In this document: one piece after another, positions 62,071 to 64,000 of the stretch
How positions within the stretch are numbered: the stretch's first letter is position 1
Layout of the letters: each line of letters starts with the position of its first letter
DNA from: Enterobacter sp. RHBSTW-00175
GTDB lineage: Bacteria; Pseudomonadota; Gammaproteobacteria; Enterobacterales; Enterobacteriaceae
Assembly: GCF_013927005.1 (NCBI RefSeq)
Contig: NZ_CP055930.1
Location: forward strand, 1,116,001-1,180,000
Direction: 5' to 3'
DNA length: 64,000 nucleotides
Translations under genes and position numbers: made by a program
Notes under the pieces: generated by a model
What the model saw: only the letters and a program-made list of their open reading frames with translations
The model's database searches: none
What the model was told of the DNA's origin: nothing

Positions 62071-62802
62071 ATGCGCATCCCTCGCATTTACCACCCTGAA
62101 CTGATTACCGCAGGCCGCGAAATCGCCCTGTCCGACGAAGCCGCCAACCATGTTGGCCGCGTGCTGCGCATGGGCGCAGGCCAGGCTGTCCAGCTTTTCG
62201 ACGGCTCAAATCAGGTTTTCGACGCTGAAATCACCCGTGCTGATAAGAAAAGCGTGCATGTAAATGTGCTGCGTGGCGAAGTGGATGACCGTGAATCGCC
62301 GCTGCATATTCATTTAGGCCAGGTGATGTCGCGCGGTGAAAAGATGGAATTCACCATCCAGAAATCGATCGAACTGGGTGTAAGCCTCATTACGCCACTT
62401 TTTTCTGAGCGCTGTGGCGTTAAACTGGATGCGGAACGTCTGAACAAAAAGATCCAGCAGTGGCAGAAAATCGCCATTGCTGCCTGTGAACAGAGCGGCC
62501 GCAACCGCATCCCGGAGATCCGCCCGGCGATGGATCTGGAAAACTGGTGTGCCGAACAGGACAGCGGGCTTAAGCTCAACCTCCACCCGCGCGCCAGCGC
62601 CAGTATTAATACGTTGCCGCTGCCCGTTGAACGTGTTCGCCTGTTGATTGGCCCGGAAGGCGGCCTGTCTGCTGACGAAATTGCTATGACGGCGCGTTAC
62701 GAGTTTACTGATATTCTGTTGGGACCTCGCGTTCTGCGCACTGAGACAACGGCACTCACTGCCATTACCGCGCTGCAAGTGCGGTTTGGCGATCTGGGTT
62801 GA
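62071..62802 (+). CDS. rsmE: 16S rRNA m3U1498 methyltransferase
   Basis: This 243-residue SPOUT enzyme has an N-terminal PUA-like domain (residues 1-70) and the knotted SAM-binding region '[14 protein letters not shown]' (about residue 190) and '[11 protein letters not shown]' (about 216). It is 19 bases upstream of gshB and probably in one operon with it. Confidence 0.96.
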   Translation: MRIPRIYHPELITAGREIALSDEAANHVGRVLRMGAGQAVQLFDGSNQVFDAEITRADKKSVHVNVLRGEVDDRESPLHIHLGQVMSRGEKMEFTIQKSIELGVSLITPLFSERCGVKLDAERLNKKIQQWQKIAIAACEQSGRNRIPEIRPAMDLENWCAEQDSGLKLNLHPRASASINTLPLPVERVRLLIGPEGGLSADEIAMTARYEFTDILLGPRVLRTETTALTAITALQVRFGDLG

Positions 62803-62821
62803 AGCATTATTGGAGAGGAAC

Positions 62822-63769
62822 ATGATCAAGCTCGGCATCGTGATGGATCCCATCGCAAACATTAACATCAAGAAAGATTCCAGCTTCGCTATGCTGCTGG
62901 AAGCGCAGCGTCGCGGCTATGAACTCCACTACATGGAGATGAACGATCTCTACCTGATCAACGGTGAAGCCCGCGCACGCACCCGTATTGTTAACGTCGA
63001 GCAGAACTACGATAAATGGTACGAATTCGGCACCGAGCAGGATATCCAGCTTGCCGATCTCGATGTGATCCTGATGCGTAAAGATCCGCCGTTCGACACC
63101 GAATTTATCTACTGCACCTATATCCTTGAGCGCGCAGAAGAAAAAGGCACGCTGATCGTGAATAAACCGCAGAGCCTGCGCGACTGTAACGAGAAGCTCT
63201 ACACCGCCTGGTTCTCAGATCTGACGCCGGAAACGCTGGTAACCCGCAATAAAGCACAGCTGAAAGCCTTCTGGCAGAAGCACGGCGATATCATCATGAA
63301 ACCGCTGGACGGTATGGGCGGCGCATCGATTTTCCGCGTGAAAGAGAGCGACCCGAACATTGGCGTGATTGCCGAAACGCTGACCGAACTGGGTACCCGT
63401 TACTGCATGGCGCAAAACTATCTGCCTGCCATCGTCGATGGCGACAAGCGCGTTCTGGTGGTGGATGGCGAACCGGTTCCTTACTGCCTGGCGCGTATCC
63501 CGCAGGGCGGCGAAACCCGTGGTAACCTGGCGGCAGGTGGCCGTGGCGAACCGCGTCCGTTGACCGAAAGCGACTGGGAAATTGCCCGCCGCGTTGGCCC
63601 AACGCTTAAAGCCAAAGGCCTGATCTTCGTTGGCCTGGATATCATCGGCGACCGCCTGACCGAAGTGAACGTCACCAGCCCAACCTGCATTCGTGAAATC
63701 GAGGCCGAATTCCCAATCTCGATCACCGGAATGCTGATGGACGCTATTGAAAAACGTTTACAGAAATAA
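62822..63769 (+). CDS. gshB: glutathione synthetase
   Basis: This 315-residue ATP-grasp enzyme joins gamma-glutamylcysteine and glycine. It has 'DVILMRKDPPFDTEF' (about residue 80), 'IMKPLDGMGGASIF' (ATP-binding lysine and Gly loop, about residue 160) and 'EVNVTSPTCIREIE' near the end. Length equals E. coli GshB. Ribosome site GAGAGG. Confidence 0.98.
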   Translation: MIKLGIVMDPIANINIKKDSSFAMLLEAQRRGYELHYMEMNDLYLINGEARARTRIVNVEQNYDKWYEFGTEQDIQLADLDVILMRKDPPFDTEFIYCTYILERAEEKGTLIVNKPQSLRDCNEKLYTAWFSDLTPETLVTRNKAQLKAFWQKHGDIIMKPLDGMGGASIFRVKESDPNIGVIAETLTELGTRYCMAQNYLPAIVDGDKRVLVVDGEPVPYCLARIPQGGETRGNLAAGGRGEPRPLTESDWEIARRVGPTLKAKGLIFVGLDIIGDRLTEVNVTSPTCIREIEAEFPISITGMLMDAIEKRLQK

Positions 63770-63774
63770 CCTGT

Positions 63775-63818
63775 GACAGCGCCTGAGTTTGTCCCCATAC
63801 TGGGCGCTGTCGCTTTTT
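63775..63818 (+). terminator. terminator after gshB
   Basis: GACAGCGCC / GGGCGCTGTC stem with an 18-base loop and a following T-run, 6 bases after the gshB stop. Confidence 0.75.
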
Positions 63819-63843
63819 AAACCAGGAAACAGAACCTCTGACA

Positions 63844-64000
63844 ATGAATTTACAGCATCACTTTCTTATTGCCATGCCTGCTCTCCAGGATCCTATTTTC
63901 CGCCGTTCCGTCGTTTATATCTGTGAATACAATGAAGACGGTGCGATGGGTATCATCATTAATAAGCCTCTGGAAAACCTGCAAATTGAAGGCATTCTGG
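63844..64000 (+). CDS. yqgE: YqgE/AlgH-family protein, N-terminal 52 residues (3' end outside window)
   Basis: The ATG at 63844 opens '[19 protein letters not shown]' and continues '[20 protein letters not shown]', the highly conserved start of the UPF0301/AlgH family. The frame runs past base 64000. The function is unknown in enterics; in Pseudomonas AlgH is linked to alginate control. It follows gshB as in E. coli. Confidence 0.95.
   Translation, partial: MNLQHHFLIAMPALQDPIFRRSVVYICEYNEDGAMGIIINKPLENLQIEGIL

Overview
The window is a 64 kb stretch of chromosome from an enterobacterium. Gene content and order follow the Escherichia coli backbone from actS/glyU through idi-lysS-prfB-recJ-dsbC-xerD, gcvTHP, ubiIH-pepP, ssrS, serA, argP, fbaA-pgk-epd, tktA, speAB and metK to gshB-yqgE. 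Within this backbone are segments that E. coli K-12 lacks here (scsABCD, a RpiR regulator, a chitinase, an OprD-type porin, an extra flagellin). K-12 loci such as the methylmalonyl-CoA (scp) operon and sibC are absent. This fits the Enterobacter/Lelliottia/Leclercia/Citrobacter group, but genus and species cannot be fixed from the sequence alone.

Layout. 1-3143: a three-gene ABC importer (solute-binding protein 3' end, fused double permease, ATPase). 3144-8091: an accessory zone with a lipoprotein, an eight-strand OmpA-like barrel, an IprA-type regulator, two apparent 3'-end gene remnants on the minus strand, an orphan flagellin with a sigma-28-like promoter, a decayed copy of tRNA-Gly and a 58-codon secreted peptide. 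The intact tRNA-Gly(CCC) at 8092-8165 closes the zone, so this looks like a tRNA-anchored integration hotspot. 8245-21932: core genes for cell-wall amidase activation, isoprenoids, translation, DNA repair and recombination, disulfide isomerisation and Fe-S/flavin maintenance, ending in an aryl-beta-glucosidase with its own RpiR regulator. 22058-25569: scsABCD, a periplasmic thiol-redox/copper-tolerance cluster. 25573-46400: ygfF, the glycine cleavage operon, the ygfB-pepP-ubiH-ubiI operon, zapA, 6S RNA, serine and pentose-phosphate genes, the argP/argO pair, mscS and the epd-pgk-fbaA glycolytic cluster. 46706-53781: a secreted GH18 chitinase and an OprD-family porin placed in the gaps around tktA and loiP. 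53833-64000: the agmatine/putrescine genes speB and speA, yqgB, metK, galP, sprT, endA, rsmE, gshB and the start of yqgE.

The most interesting unexplained structure is the speA leader. Upstream of yqgB-speA on the minus strand there is a sigma-70-like promoter, then a 47-codon open reading frame with a nine-base perfect Shine-Dalgarno sequence. Six bases after its stop come two mutually exclusive hairpins, the second followed by a short U-run. This is the layout of a leader-peptide attenuator and could couple translation or polyamine/arginine status to arginine decarboxylase expression. Other points worth attention are the orphan flagellin abutting a tRNA-Gly repeat, the 58-aa peptide with a duplicated motif, the outer-membrane-protein remnant, and the tandem C-terminal modules of the chitinase.
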